This document shows positions 10,601-30,849 of a stretch of DNA of 64,000 nucleotides, piece after piece (positions within the stretch are counted from its first letter, which is position 1; each line of letters begins with the position of its first letter). Below the pieces are notes generated by a model. The model worked only from the letters and a program-made list of their open reading frames with translations. It ran no database searches and was not told the DNA's origin. The stretch is taken from NCBI GenBank assembly GCA_945910005.1, contig OX246748.1, forward strand, positions 11,190,049 through 11,254,048, in the 5' to 3' direction. The DNA comes from Isoperla grammatica. Lineage: Eukaryota; Arthropoda; Insecta; Plecoptera; Perlodidae. The translations under genes were made by a program, and so were the position numbers.

Positions 10601-13600
10601 CGTGGTGGGCAGGTTAAGTACTTTGTTGATCCCGAGAGCTATGCCGGCGGAAGCGTATGCTTCTGGTAGGGCCACCCTAGCCGGACAGGTCGAGGAGAAG
10701 TCTGACGAAATACAGTCCACATCCTTCCCTTTTCTTTTTCAGCCTTTTACTTTTCCTCCGTGCCCTTCAACTTGCCCCTTTCCTCCAAAGAGCCCCCTAT
10801 TTCATTTTCATTATCTATCACTCACTCATCGTCTTGATTAGCCAAGTTGCAAAAATATAAGACGTTAAGCCCAAATATCAATCACGAAACGCAGTCCACA
10901 TCCTTCCCTTTTATTTTTACACCCTTTCACTTTTCCTCCGTGCCCTTCAACTTGCCCCTTTCCTCCAAACGTCTCCATATTTCACCCACTCATCGTCTCG
11001 ATTAGCCAAGTTGCAAAGATATGAGACGTACAACCCAAATATCAATCCTGATTGGTGGAATTGTCATGGAGGAAACAAGTAGTCCCTGGTTACACAACCA
11101 GTTGTCCGTTATGATACCGGGCTTGAGGCACTCAAGGTCAGGGAACGCTGCCATAAATGAACTTTCGATACTGATTAACATATCGATTAAAAGTTCGTTG
11201 ACCATTGAAAGCTGCTTACGAGACTTTTTGAATTAATATTATGGGAACCTGTCAACTAATTGAGATGGAGTGCTCAGTAATGGCCCAGGGTGACTCTGTC
11301 AGTCGTAAGAGTAGAGACCCACATTAACAGTTCATTGACCATTACGAATTAAGTATTAAGTCGTCGCAAGACTACATTTCTGATGATTTCGTCATAGGCG
11401 ACAGGAGACAAACCCTTGCAAATAGAGATAGCTGATTGGCTACGAGTGGGGGTCCCTCGCCTATGACGAAAGCAGGAGAAGGTTTGCTGTACTGCAACTT
11501 TACCATTACCTGTTAATTAAGAAGGGGGACTGAGGATAGAGAAGGGCGACTCTGCTGGTCGTAAGAATACCGTATAGTGAACACAAGTAACTCGCAATTT
11601 AGGCATGTCATTTATTAGCGGTAGGGGAGCAATACGATTGAGAAAAGTCACTTTGGACAAAAAACAAAATTTGATTTACATGAGATAAATGTTAGTTTTG
11701 TTCAAGTTTGGAGAAATTAACCTGTTTTTTTAGCTCTAAATAACAATTTACTGACGTTTCATGGCTAATACTTGATATTTTGAAATTGTTCGGACTCGTC
11801 AGCCATGAGATGTCAAAATATGAACAAACAAACCAATTCATTCAAAGAACGTACCATTTTGTGATCCCAGATGTCATGGGGTTAAAAAAAGATATCATTA
11901 ATTACTTGCCGAGTAGAGACAAATTGAAAGAATAGTTTAGTTTTACGTCATCGTGGAAAAATCAAATAGCTACCATACTAATGAATTTTCCACGAGGATC
12001 ACCGGTGTGTATATTATCCATGTTATAACAAGATCCGTGCATAAAAACATACAAGAGGTGATGATTTAGAAACTCAGTTGAGAAAAAGCAGCTAATTGGA
12101 TAATAATCTTGAACTAATAATCATCTCATGAATGAGTTAAATCAGTTACGCGTTTATAGCCTACTCGCGTTGAATGATAATCAGATCTCACGGGACCACC
12201 TGATTAAATAGAGACGGTTTTTTGTGTCTGAAATAATAAGACCCTACATCTTAATTCATGGTGATAAACGAGGGGATATTCGTTGAGTTTCAATGAGCTA
12301 AACACGCAAAGAAAGGTCTAGACATTCTTTGAAAGGACTATCAAGGTAATCAAAGTATTTAGTATTTGTCAAATATCATCTGCTATCACTGTGGTTCCAA
12401 ACGTTTAACTCTGTTCTGAAGTTACAAAGGTTACAGAATTTCGTCGATTGAAACAAACATTTTAAACATATGAGCACATCTTTCGTAGAAACAATGAAGA
12501 ACATTGAACGTGCATTATGCTTTACTAACCCCGGTTGCATAAAAAATGTGTACAACGAAATTGTCACTTAATTATACGCAATTTTTCACTCTGTTCTTTC
12601 AAGTACTTCGCCATTTGTCACTGTATTATTTATCCAAGACACATTTCAATATAGATTTGCAACGGTATTTATGTTAAGACATCTATCCCAATAAATATAT
12701 ACATGCAATCACAGTTCAAACCAAATATGACTATCTTCAATATTTCTATAGTACCCGCCTAGGCCAAAGTAGAATGTGGTTCAGTGGTGCTTCTGCTGTT
12801 GGTAAAAGGCAAACAAATGGATCCTCCCATTTACCCTAGCCGGACTGGTCGAGGAGGAGAAGTCAGACGAAGTACAGTCCACATCCCAATCCCCTTTCCT
12901 CCCCTTTCCCCTTTCCTCACGCGCCCTCCTATTTGCCCTCCCCCCCCCCTATTACATTTTCATAGATCACCCACTCATTGTCTCGATTAGCCTCGTTGCA
13001 AAAATATGAGACGTTAAGCCCAAATATCAATCATCCATCCATTCACCATAACATTGTTCCCCTACTTAAGCCTGTCCTCCAAAGTCCGGAATGAAATAGG
13101 TCCTGAGTAGCTCTACCGGTCGTAAGAGTCTACAAAAAGCCGACGTCGTACTACCTAGTGGTTAACTGAGAATTAAATGAACACATACGTAAAATAAAAT
13201 CTCTAACGCGTGACGTATTTATTTCAGCGGCAACTTCTTGAGTTCGATGAGCAACGCCGACGACGGCGAATACGTCATCTTCAACTCCAAGGGGGACCCC
13301 GAGGCGGCGGTGGTCGTCACTAAGGACGCTGCCAAGGCGACCGAAGAGTCAAACATCCGCTCGATCTACGAGTGGATGCAGCGATACATGGACAAGAACA
13401 AGAACACGAAGGCAGTGACGTCACCATCAGACGCTCCCAAGAAGAGTTCGAACAAGTATCGGCCCGAACAGAACTACGCCCCCCAGAGCTACGGTTCACC
13501 ACCCCCAGCCCAATATCAGTACGACCAGTACACTCCTGTGTCACCTTACACACCTTACAGACCTGAGAGCTACCCAAGTGACGCGCGACCCTACAGGCCT

Positions 13601-15322
13601 GAAAGCTACTACGAGCCTGAACCGAACAACGTGCAATATCAGTACGGTCTGAATCAAGGGTATCCACAGGAGTTATTCGTGGACCAACGGCAACCTCCGA
13701 AGATCGTCAAACAAAAGAAGCCGTACGTGGAAATAAGTGGAGGAGCAAATAAGCGTCCTCTACACGTGTATAATGTAGAACCGATCGAGTATCCTTGGGC
13801 GATGGTACAGACTGGAAATAAACACAAGAATTCTCAGGATGACGTCATACGTGGAGCTCATACAACGCCCAATGGGAAGCCATGGCCGCCCGCGAGGAAA
13901 CTGCAGAAGAAGAATGTGTCCGCGAGGATGCCCTTCTTCAGACAGAACCAAGAAATGTCCTTACCGCAGGGTTACATGAGATTCGCGGGCAATATGGTGA
14001 ACAATGATCAAGATTCGGTGTCGGTAGAACGGTATCCGATTGATAATGTTCCACAGGTGGTTTCTCCGAACCAGAACATGTTTTACAGGTCGTGGTTGGC
14101 CGGTCAGATCAGTGGGGTTGGATCTTCTCCGTTCTACGGAAGTGACGTCAACTATGATGATCAGGCGTTGAGTGCCTACTTGCTTTCCAAGTTTGCGCCG
14201 TTTATGCAGCCGCAAGCGAACAGGGTGAAGAGCGTGGTGAAGAGCAAGAAGAAGAACAATACCGGTGCGAAGAAGGGACCTGTGAGATACCTTACGAGGA
14301 AACAGCTTGAGGAGATAGTGAACGGAAAGAAATTCTCTCCTCGTCCTCAGTATTATTCGATGGAAACGGTAGATGCGATTCCCCAGACGTATTCGAGATA
14401 TGGCGCGGTCAAAGACGGAGGATTGAGATTTTGGCAGAATAATGGAATTGTTGGCCCGAGTGCACAGCAGGCTTACACGGTCGAAGGACTCAACGGTATC
14501 ATACAGGGGAACACCAGGTTTGATGCTCTGAAGGCCATGACGGGGTACACGAAGAGCCAAATCGATCAGATGATGGATGGAGTTGTAGGAAACGAGTATA
14601 TGAACGTTTACTCTCCTCAAGATGTTGAGAAAATCACGAAGAACTACGGAGGAGCACAGTATTCAACAGGTTATGACGCCAAGAACTATGACTCGTTGAG
14701 AAGAGCAAACTTTCCGCAGTTGTATCTGTTCCCCAGTGTTGATAGCAACACGCAGACTCTTTCCTTGTATGGAGGAGTAAAGCAACAGGTAGCTACACCA
14801 AACGGGTACATGGATGTTATGAGAAACATCAATACTCCTCCTAGCTTTCAAATGGATGTACCAACACCAGATGTTCGTAAATTCCTTAATCAACAGTTCA
14901 TGAACCCATTCGCAGGATACGGTAATGAGATGGTGGACCAATCGAGAAACGTCGATTATTCAAGCTTGTTCAGTTTTATGCGTGGAATGAACGGAATATC
15001 CGGTAAGAGTCCCAAAGTCAATGAAAGGTACAGCACGACAAAGGCAATACCCCAGTATTTCACCGTTGACGAAGCCGACAACGTAGGAGCGAAGTATGAC
15101 AATGTACGAGCCCTGAACGCAGCCACGAAAGCTCAGATTGCTAAGCTGATTGCCAACAACCTGAAGAGTGGGGGTATGAGATACAGGGAACAGTCGAAAT
15201 ACGCCCCCAGTGTCGAACCTTGGCAACAGTTGAGGAATTCTGAGAGGAGCTATTCTCAGTATAACCAACCTTGGGGGGGAACATTCGCGATGCGTGCACC
15301 GGTCACGGGCTACGGATACTGA
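7649..15322 (+). CDS. Gene A: secreted cysteine-free Tyr/Asn/Gln-rich structural protein
   Basis: Coding exons are 7649-7660 (MLKR, inferred), 10352-10491 and 13228-15322, joined in phases 0 and 2, giving 748 residues. Exon 2 supplies the hydrophobic signal core VVITIVALTLGLLLATSDA after a good acceptor (ttccgtctcag). The donor after exon 1 is CGG|GTAAGT. Splicing exon 2 to 3 creates a Ser codon (AG|C). The mature protein has no cysteine, a Tyr/Pro-rich stretch near residues 127-196, a Lys-rich stretch near 383-415, and ends in GTFAMRAPVTGYGY. I recognise no domain. The four-codon first exon and signal-peptide exon match genes B to D, a layout common in insect cuticular-protein genes, so an extracellular matrix or cuticle role is inferred. 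Exon 1 rests on phase, donor quality and family plan. An alternative start is the ATG|gtaaga at 6059. Exon 3 is very secure. Confidence 0.72.
7740..8960. other. Gene A intron 1, AT-rich, no recognised content
   Basis: No coding signal. Contains a C run at about 8549-8572 and, near its right end, a tRNA-like SINE head (8811-8885). Confidence 0.5.
8811..8885 (+). repeat. tRNA-like SINE head
   Basis: ggtggctcagcggtacc resembles a polymerase III A box region and gggtttgagtccg a B box about 35 bases later. The acceptor stem does not close, so this is a SINE head and not a functional tRNA. Confidence 0.5.
8964..9484 (+). repeat. Composite repeat A: core copy, second type A tail, type B tail
   Basis: The core copy (8964-9212) starts at cccgagagc without the leader. 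It is followed by a second type A tail (9213-9325) and then a type B tail (9360-9484). Three 3' ends in a row point to repeated insertion into or near A-rich tails. Confidence 0.75.
9812..10254 (+). repeat. Repeat A copy flanked by 66-base direct repeats
   Basis: The element proper is 9879-10188. It is bounded by two near-identical segments, 9812-9878 and 10189-10254, each starting ctacttatagctgtcaagta and ending gttcgtcgacacttt, with a handful of differences. This is far longer than the 12-base target duplication seen at 37242. Confidence 0.8.
10577..11047 (+). repeat. Repeat A copy plus adjacent second 3' segment
   Basis: Full leader, core and type A tail to 10885, then a second pyrimidine-tract-plus-tail segment (10886-11047). 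Lies in intron 2 of gene A, in the sense orientation. Confidence 0.8.
11287..11325 (+). repeat. Short dispersed motif (GTCGTAAGAG)
   Basis: gggtgactctgtcagtcgtaagag, a member of the short family described at 2600. A second member lies at 11543-11570. Confidence 0.45.
11387..11471. repeat. Short inverted repeat
   Basis: TTTCGTCATAGGCGA (11387-11401) and its exact complement TCGCCTATGACGAAA (11457-11471) flank about 55 bases in gene A intron 2. Could be a small foldback element. Confidence 0.6.
11640..12780. other. Gene A intron 2, no recognised content
   Basis: AT-rich sequence with no repeat, conserved frame or structure that I could identify. Confidence 0.4.
12833..13043 (+). repeat. Repeat A 3' fragment
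   Basis: Starts within the core (ccctagccggactggtcgagg) and keeps the pyrimidine tract, a C run and the type A tail. Confidence 0.75.
13104..13130 (+). repeat. Short dispersed motif (GTCGTAAGAG)
   Basis: gagtagctctaccggtcgtaagag, about 100 bases before the exon 3 acceptor of gene A. Confidence 0.4.
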
Positions 15323-15782
15323 CCTCTATGAGCGCAATCTTGAAGCTTGTACTGGTCAAGAATATATTTAAATTAACATCGACGAAAAAGGAAAATTCTA
15401 ATAAGTAGCTATAACTTTTTATTATTAAGAACTATAAAATGTTGGCAGTCGACGCAACAGCCAAAAATCAATGTCTACTTAACTCACAGGTTACACGCGA
15501 GTATCATGGTAATCTAGGATACAATTTATAGAACCCTTTGAGGGTCAACATAGAACACTAGATTTTTCTTCTTCAAGTCAAGTTTCTTCAAATTGTTTTG
15601 ATCAGTTAAGTTAATTGTGCAAAACATAAATTATGACGACAAGTTTAATGTGGCAACATGTTTTGTTTTAAATTTAAAAAAAAACGATCTGCTCCCATAA
15701 ATATGACTCTGTTACTTGATTATTGAATTTTATGTGAAATATGTTTTGTTTGTTGTGTGATTCTATTAGGTTAACAGACTTA

Positions 15783-15929
15783 GGTTGGAATTCATAGTCG
15801 GCCCCTACACCTAGGGGCACCCATTGTTGCTATGGATTTGTTTTGTTTATGGGAAATAACATGCAAACAACTGTTACCTTGGTAACAATGGGCGCCCCTA
15901 GGTGTAGGGGCCGACTATGAATTCCAACC
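15783..15929. mobile_element. Foldback MITE, 147 bp, in gene A 3' UTR
   Basis: The arms begin GGTTGGAATTCATAGTCGGC and end with the inverted copy GCCGACTATGAATTCCAACC. Pairing continues through CCCTACACCTAGGGGC, so over 45 bases of each arm pair with few mismatches around a 50-base middle. The element lies between the gene A stop codon and the first AATAAA, so a transcript ending there would carry a long hairpin. A related copy lies at 55366-55503. Confidence 0.85.
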
Positions 15930-16029
15930 TTAATTTTAATCTACACTTCTATTTATAATACAGAACTTATGTTTATTTCTGTGTATACTATTCATAAGTA
16001 ATTTTTGTTATTACTTTGGAAGTTTCAGC

Positions 16030-16046
16030 AATAAATGTACAATAAA
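16030..16046 (+). other. Polyadenylation signals of gene A
   Basis: AATAAA at 16030-16035 and again at 16041-16046, about 710 bases after the stop codon. The 3' UTR would include the foldback element at 15783. Confidence 0.6.
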
Positions 16047-16059
16047 TAATGATCAAGTA

Positions 16060-18978
16060 CAAAAAAGTGTCTCAAATTTCTATGAAGCGACATGTATGAA
16101 GTATTCCTTATCCTCTAAAATACTTATCACTCAGAAGTTGTTTTATATCCTCATTTACACATTTCAACGGTTTCAAAACTTTGTTTTAAAGTGCTTGAAA
16201 ATGCATTTTTTAAGTTTTTCAAGTATTATGGGAAGATATGACAAGTGATGCATGTATCTCTTAAAAATGTGCACAATACATCTTATTTTAATTAATATAC
16301 ATACATTTTACACCAAACCAGACGCCAAAAACGTGTTGTTGAAAGTTTTGGTTCTTGTATATTACACATAAATTTTATAAACAATTTAAATTAACTGGTA
16401 CTGGTAGGGTACACAATAGCTTTACCCCGTCAAAATGGATAACAACAGTTTGCGGTATTTCGATTAAACATTCTCTCAGGGATAATTACATATATTTTTT
16501 AATTTTTGCTATGAGAAACTGTTTACAGTTATTTTTTAGTAATTACGTTGCTAAAAACGATTATTTTTGCCTTTCACATAAACTTCAAAACTGTTTGAAT
16601 CGAAAGCATTTTTTATCTATAATATTACGGTAAATTTGACTAAAGATTACTCAGTGATCTAAGTAAACTTTGGTTTGACTAGTATATAGTACCTCATATT
16701 CCAACGTTACAAATCAAAAAGGTTTGCATCTATTCTGTGAGTCATCCAGCAGATTAAAATTAACGTTACCTACAAAAATTTGTACGTGTCTTCTCAAGTT
16801 ATCAAAACGGTATATTACGTCATTATTAATTGTGTTTTTCTTAGGATTGGCTCGTTTAAACCGTACTCTTGAACCAGGAAATTGACTTGTGAATGCAGAC
16901 AGTGTAATGGGATTAAGCACTTAAACTTCACTGTTTATACTCTGCCTTCAGCATATACTTATGATTGTAATTTCATTTCTTAATGAAGATAATGTGTTCC
17001 GAAAATTGCTCATGAAATAAAAGAACGACCCTGCTGACTAAATTAATATCACGTGGACAGACAGAGGAACAAATGTACAAAGCCTCGGCTCGAGGCAAAT
17101 AATTTAACCATCACCGTTTGTTTGTTTGATTGTTTGTTTGTTTGTTTGTTAAGTTGTTTTTTCGTTTGTTTGTTTGTTTTTGTGTGTGTGTGTTTTTTTT
17201 GTAGTTTGTTTATTGTTTGTTTGTTTGTTTGCTTGTTTGTTTGTTTGTTTGTTTGTTTGTGTCTTTGTTTGTTTGTTTGTTTGTTTGAAGAAAACGAAAA
17301 AAAAAGAAGAAAGAAAAAGAAAACAATCGAAAATAGAAATTCGAAATTCGAATCAGAAACTGCAATATGGGAAAAGTTAAATTTCACGTAAAAGCAACCC
17401 GGGAAGACGCACACGCCTTCTATCTTCTCTTAGAATCTTGAAAATCATACGGTCTTGAAAATCTCGATCCGAGAAAATCATTTAATAAGTAGAGATTTCT
17501 ATTTCGACGTCTTTTGTGCTATAATCGTGAAAGGAAGAGTTTTAGCATCTTCAAATGAAACCCGCAACGATCAGGTAGGAGTGTCTAGCTTATGATTGCG
17601 GTCTCCTCTTGAAAGCATCTGGAGAGAAAATTGAATTTGACCCAAAACTTAATTGTAACATTAGGTTTTATGGGTATGATTGTCTTTTTAAAAATGTCCT
17701 CTATAGCATATCTAAAATACGCTAAAATCCGTATGGGGGAACGTTAAGAAAAGTAGCTTTTAAGGGGACACTGTATGATAAAAAAATGGAAATTTAACAA
17801 ACATTAACCGATCAACCTGAAATTTTGTACACACATACATCAACACTTTAATACTACGTGTTAATTTTTTCAAAATTAATTGACCCTTTTTCGACCATTG
17901 GTTGTAGCGCATTGTCTTTGTCTAAAACCAACTTTTTAAAGCGAAGTGTTAAAAATTGTCCCATTTTTGGCCCGGATCACCCAACCACTCTGCTCCTCAA
18001 TGTGTCAAAGGTCGCTACTGTAGTACCATGCAACTCACGTGCGGCAATGAGCCAACTAAGTTTAAAGTTTTGCCATTCCGTAAGAATATGAGATTACATT
18101 TCCATACCACCTGTTATTAACCTTAAAACGCAGCTTAATTACAACTCACAAATGATCAATAATGAACATACTTGCGCAAATATTTACTGTTAATTAAACC
18201 TAGTATTGATTATAACAATTTATAAGAACCAAAACTTTCAACAATATCTTTTTTTTTGTTATCAAACCAAACTGACCGTAGATGTTTTACGAGATAGTCC
18301 TCATAAACATATATAAATACTAATTTTGATATCAGATCTTAAAGAGTTATGCATCTAGTTTTTTAATTCGGAAAACGCGGAGAATACCAATACTAACAAT
18401 AACGTTATACACGCAACCAAACAAGTATTATAAACAAATTGTATTTAGATATGTATAAAATACAATGTTTTGCGCCTGTTTAGAAAAATAATAATATTTT
18501 GTTATGCCTCAAAGATACACACTCAAGTTTTTTTTATCGAGAAACCTCACAGGTGTAATACAGGCATTGGAATGTTGTTTTAAAATAACACGTTTTATAC
18601 ATATTTAAAAAAATGTGAAAAAAAGTTAAAATTAAAATCTGGTTTTGGCGACAGTTCGTTACCTTGACAAGGGGCACTGGAACCGGTTACCCAAAATGGC
18701 CGCCAACGAAACGGGTCCCTGCCGCGTTTCCGCGTGGCTATATAGGCAGGGCCAATGACCGCTCGTGGATCCCACGGGATCTTCTTCTTTGGTGATGTTT
18801 TATGGGCGGCTATTTCTAAAAAAAACAAAAAACAGTTGGGCGTCGTATTCGTGCATAGGGTGTTTATAAATGAGTGGATACAGTGAACATGTTTTGTACA
18901 GTGGGGTATTTTTTTAACAAATACGCCACGTGAGGTTCATAATGTATAATGACTAAGAGATGCGTGAAAGCTCTCGTT
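16060..18978. other. Intergenic region, nearly featureless
   Basis: AT-rich, with a TTTG microsatellite (17118-17288). A GC-richer patch around 18640-18790 has a TATATAG on both strands near 18738. I found no convincing exon in either strand. Confidence 0.4.
17118..17288. repeat. (TTTG)n microsatellite
   Basis: Interrupted run of tttg tetramers. The long open frames in it (poly-Cys/Leu/Val or poly-Lys/Gln) are artefacts of the repeat. Confidence 0.9.
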
Positions 18979-19317
18979 TCCTACCCAAGGACTGGTACTG
19001 ATACCTTATCGTGGTGGGCAGGTTTGCCCTGCCCAGAGACTGCTACCTTATCGCGGTGGGTAGGTTTGCGTGCTTTGTTGATCCCGAGAGCTATGCCGGC
19101 GGAAGCGTATGCTTCTGGTAGGGCCACCCTAGCCGGACTGGTCGAGGAGGAGATATCAGACGAAGTGCAGTCCACACCCCAATCCCCTTTCCTCACGCGC
19201 TCTCCTACTTGCCCCATTCCTCCAAAGAGCCCCCAATTTCATTTTCATTATCACCCACTCATCGTCTTGATTAGCCAAGTTGCAAAAATATAAGACGTTA
19301 AGCCCAAATATCAATCA
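18979..19317 (+). repeat. Repeat A copy with doubled leader
   Basis: The leader accttatcgtggtgggcagg occurs twice in tandem (about 18990 and 19035) before a single core and a type A tail. A similar leader doubling occurs at 2680. Confidence 0.8.
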
Positions 19318-19542
19318 TGGACAGCTTTGCGTGATTTGGTGATCCCAAGATCTATTATGCCGGCGGAAGCGTATGCTTCTGGTAGGGCAACCCTAGCCGG
19401 ACAGGTCGAGAAGAAGCCGGACGAAAGAAAGTTTTCCCCTATCCTCCCCTTAACGTCCTACTTGGTCCTTTCTTCCTAACACCCCCGGACGTCATACGAT
19501 CATGTTGTCGAGTACGTCGTTAAACAACAAATAATCAATCAA
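19318..19542 (+). repeat. Repeat A copy, type B tail, head to tail with previous copy
   Basis: Starts in a degenerate leader and has an intact core, shortened pyrimidine tract and type B tail (gtcgagtacgtcgttaaacaac) ending in aatcaatcaat. It directly abuts the previous copy. Confidence 0.75.
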
Positions 19543-19621
19543 TACTCTCGGTGAGTGTATTGTTGTCGATAAGGCTCCACAAACGACGAGTTTCTACGAT
19601 AGAAAGTCATCATTACCTGAG

Positions 19622-19685
19622 ATCGTAATCGAAACCGGGTCCTCGCGTGTTACTGCTGAGCTACGTATAACGGTACAGCTGCATC
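19622..19685 (-). repeat. tRNA-like SINE head
   Basis: The minus strand reads gtagctcagcagtaac then ggtttcgattacg, A-box-like and B-box-like. No full cloverleaf. Confidence 0.4.
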
Positions 19686-19842
19686 TTGTTATGCCCCAAT
19701 ATGTAATTAACCAAATCACCTTCCCAATAGCTATGAAGGTGATGACTCGAGTGCTGTGGTGTGGGATAGGAGCAACGCACTCTGACTCCAGTGCGCTCTA
19801 TACCAAGAAGCACATCGTTCTACAGTGTCCTCCACGTATACT

Positions 19843-20118
19843 TAATAAATACAAATAAATAAATTCACATTTAGAGTCTACCTACTCAGTAACTAAACTG
19901 ATTTGCAGTGGGGGACGTTAATTTAAAGGGACTAAACCAACCCTGTAGGCTTCAAACACCATCGACGAGTGAGCGATAACCAATCAAAGATCAATATTTC
20001 AAATACGAAACATATGAATAAGTGATTGAACAAAGCGAACACCTGCGGACAAATGCCAGATTCTACAAGGCCGATTTAGAACAACTTTGAATTTATTGAG
20101 TGCCTCGTTGCTAGGACT
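19843..20118 (-). mobile_element. tRNA-derived SINE (family T), 5' truncated
   Basis: Homologous over its length to the complete copy at 41213-41656 but inverted. An AAAT-rich tail lies at 19843-19862 and the body holds gagtctacc..actcagtaactaaactg and accatcgacgagtgagcgat. The tRNA-like head is missing. Confidence 0.75.
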
Positions 20119-20172
20119 TTTCTCATGACTACAAAATGGCTGAGTCCAATGGTAGAGGGACTTCATTTTCTA

Positions 20173-20432
20173 TCTGCCCAGGGACTGCTACCTTATCGTG
20201 ATGGTCAGGTTGGCGTGCTTTGGTGATCCCGAGAGCTTTGCCGGCGGAAGCGTATGCTTCTGGTAGGGGCAACCTAGCCGGACAGGTCGAGGTGGAGAAG
20301 CCAGACGAAAGGCAGTCCACGTCCTCCCCTTTTTGTCCTACTCATGATTATGTATAAATTATGTATTTGGTTATGTATTATGTATATGGTCATATGATTA
20401 TGGTAGTCGAGTTCGTCGTTAAACAAAAAATA
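20173..20432 (+). repeat. Repeat A copy, type B tail
   Basis: Leader, core (gctttgccggcggaagc) and a short pyrimidine tract. A tatgtat-rich insertion precedes the gtcgttaaac tail. Confidence 0.75.
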
Positions 20433-20573
20433 ATATCTTGTCTTCTTCTGGCACGTGTTTATTTATTCCTTGGAATATGTACATGAGTGCGTAACGTGTC
20501 TTCGTTTTTAGACATTTATTTGCTTCTTGTTAGTTCTTTACTAACACGAGTAATACCTTGTTTACACACGCGG

Positions 20574-20690
20574 CCACTAACAGCAGTTAGGCTAACATTA
20601 GTTAAGTGCAATTCGCATGTTATAGAAAGGCAGTGTTAAATTGACCTTTTCACATTACATTCTTAAGAGTAGCCTAACTTATGTTAGTGG
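20574..20690. mobile_element. Foldback element, 117 bp
   Basis: CCACTAACAGCAGTTAGGCT at the left pairs with AGCCTAACTTATGTTAGTGG at the right with three mismatches. No coding capacity. Confidence 0.6.
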
Positions 20691-21024
20691 ATGTATTGTG
20701 AATAAGGTATACGGATAAAAAGTAGTAGTAATGTTTCTCAAGTCGTGACTTTTGCGTGAGATGTGCTGTATCCTCAAACGACGTCCACGAAACACCAAAA
20801 CGACCAACGACGTAAGAACGACCAACTTGCGCAACCTTGCACGAGGAAGGAGATCGACACAATATGCGTTGTTTACCGGAGTGTTCCCTGCTACGAGATA
20901 ACCTGTAGTGAGTCATCACAATAATTGGGCCCCACCCTGAGGCGATATCACAAAAACTTGCTTCAGTTCCAGCACCTCGACGCAGTCAACATTCGGGCAC
21001 TCAAGACCGGACCTCCGAGCTACC

Positions 21025-30041
<9,017 letters not shown>

Positions 30042-30322
30042 ACTCTTCACCAGCTGACACTACTGTGGCGGTACCGATCTTATACCCACCCCAGCAGACA
30101 GTCTTACTTTACAATGACTCTAACGCTTTTGTTTACCCATCAGAAGAACCCAAGTTTGAAAGAAAATGTGTATTATATTCTTCTTTCTAAAATGTGTATT
30201 GAAAAAACTATGACAAATTTTATTCAATATTCAAAATAATTCACTAGTGAGCTGTTGGTTTTGTGGTAATACACTTGTGTACTTACGTTAATGAGAAATA
30301 ATGACAAAACTCGTAAACAAAA

Positions 30323-30469
30323 AATAAAAACTGCAAATAATTTCGGTTTCATATCCACATAATTGGATGAGGTTAGCTGGGCATGCAACATGCAAGCTGA
30401 CAACAAGAATGCATTTATTTTGTGGAATCGAAAGTATTTGTCAATTCACAAAATGTGTAACAAAATAAA
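30323..30469 (+). other. Polyadenylation signals of gene B
   Basis: AATAAA at 30323-30328 and 30464-30469, 280 and 420 bases after the stop codon. Confidence 0.5.
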
Positions 30470-30735
30470 GGAACACGTTTTAAAACAGTTGAGTGGTTAG
30501 TTCTGTCTGATTAGATCCACTGGTGCTAAATTCTAAGATATATCCCACTTCCTCTAATCAAGTAATTCGGATTCTCGTAAAATGTGGTAAAACTGTCACA
30601 AATTCTGTGCACAAATTGCATCTCTATGTAGGCATTCTGAAATATTGGTTGATAGAGGTTACTTAATGTTTTAGAAAGAAAAACAAGTTTTATATTGAAA
30701 TTGTTTCGATAAAAAATATCAGGCAATTCGAAGCG

Positions 30736-30842
30736 TTGCCCCTTTCCTCCAAACAGCCCCCTATTGCATCTTAATCTATCACCCACTCATTGTCTCGATT
30801 AGCCTCGTTGCAAAAATATGAGACGTTAAGCCCAAATATCAG
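30736..30842 (+). repeat. Repeat A 3' fragment
   Basis: Starts in cccctttcctccaaacagcc and has a complete type A tail. Confidence 0.7.
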
Positions 30843-30849
30843 CATCGAA

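Noticed and set aside
13961..14620. 219-codon minus frame within gene A exon 3
   Set aside because: Overlaps a secure exon, shows no family features and has no splice context.
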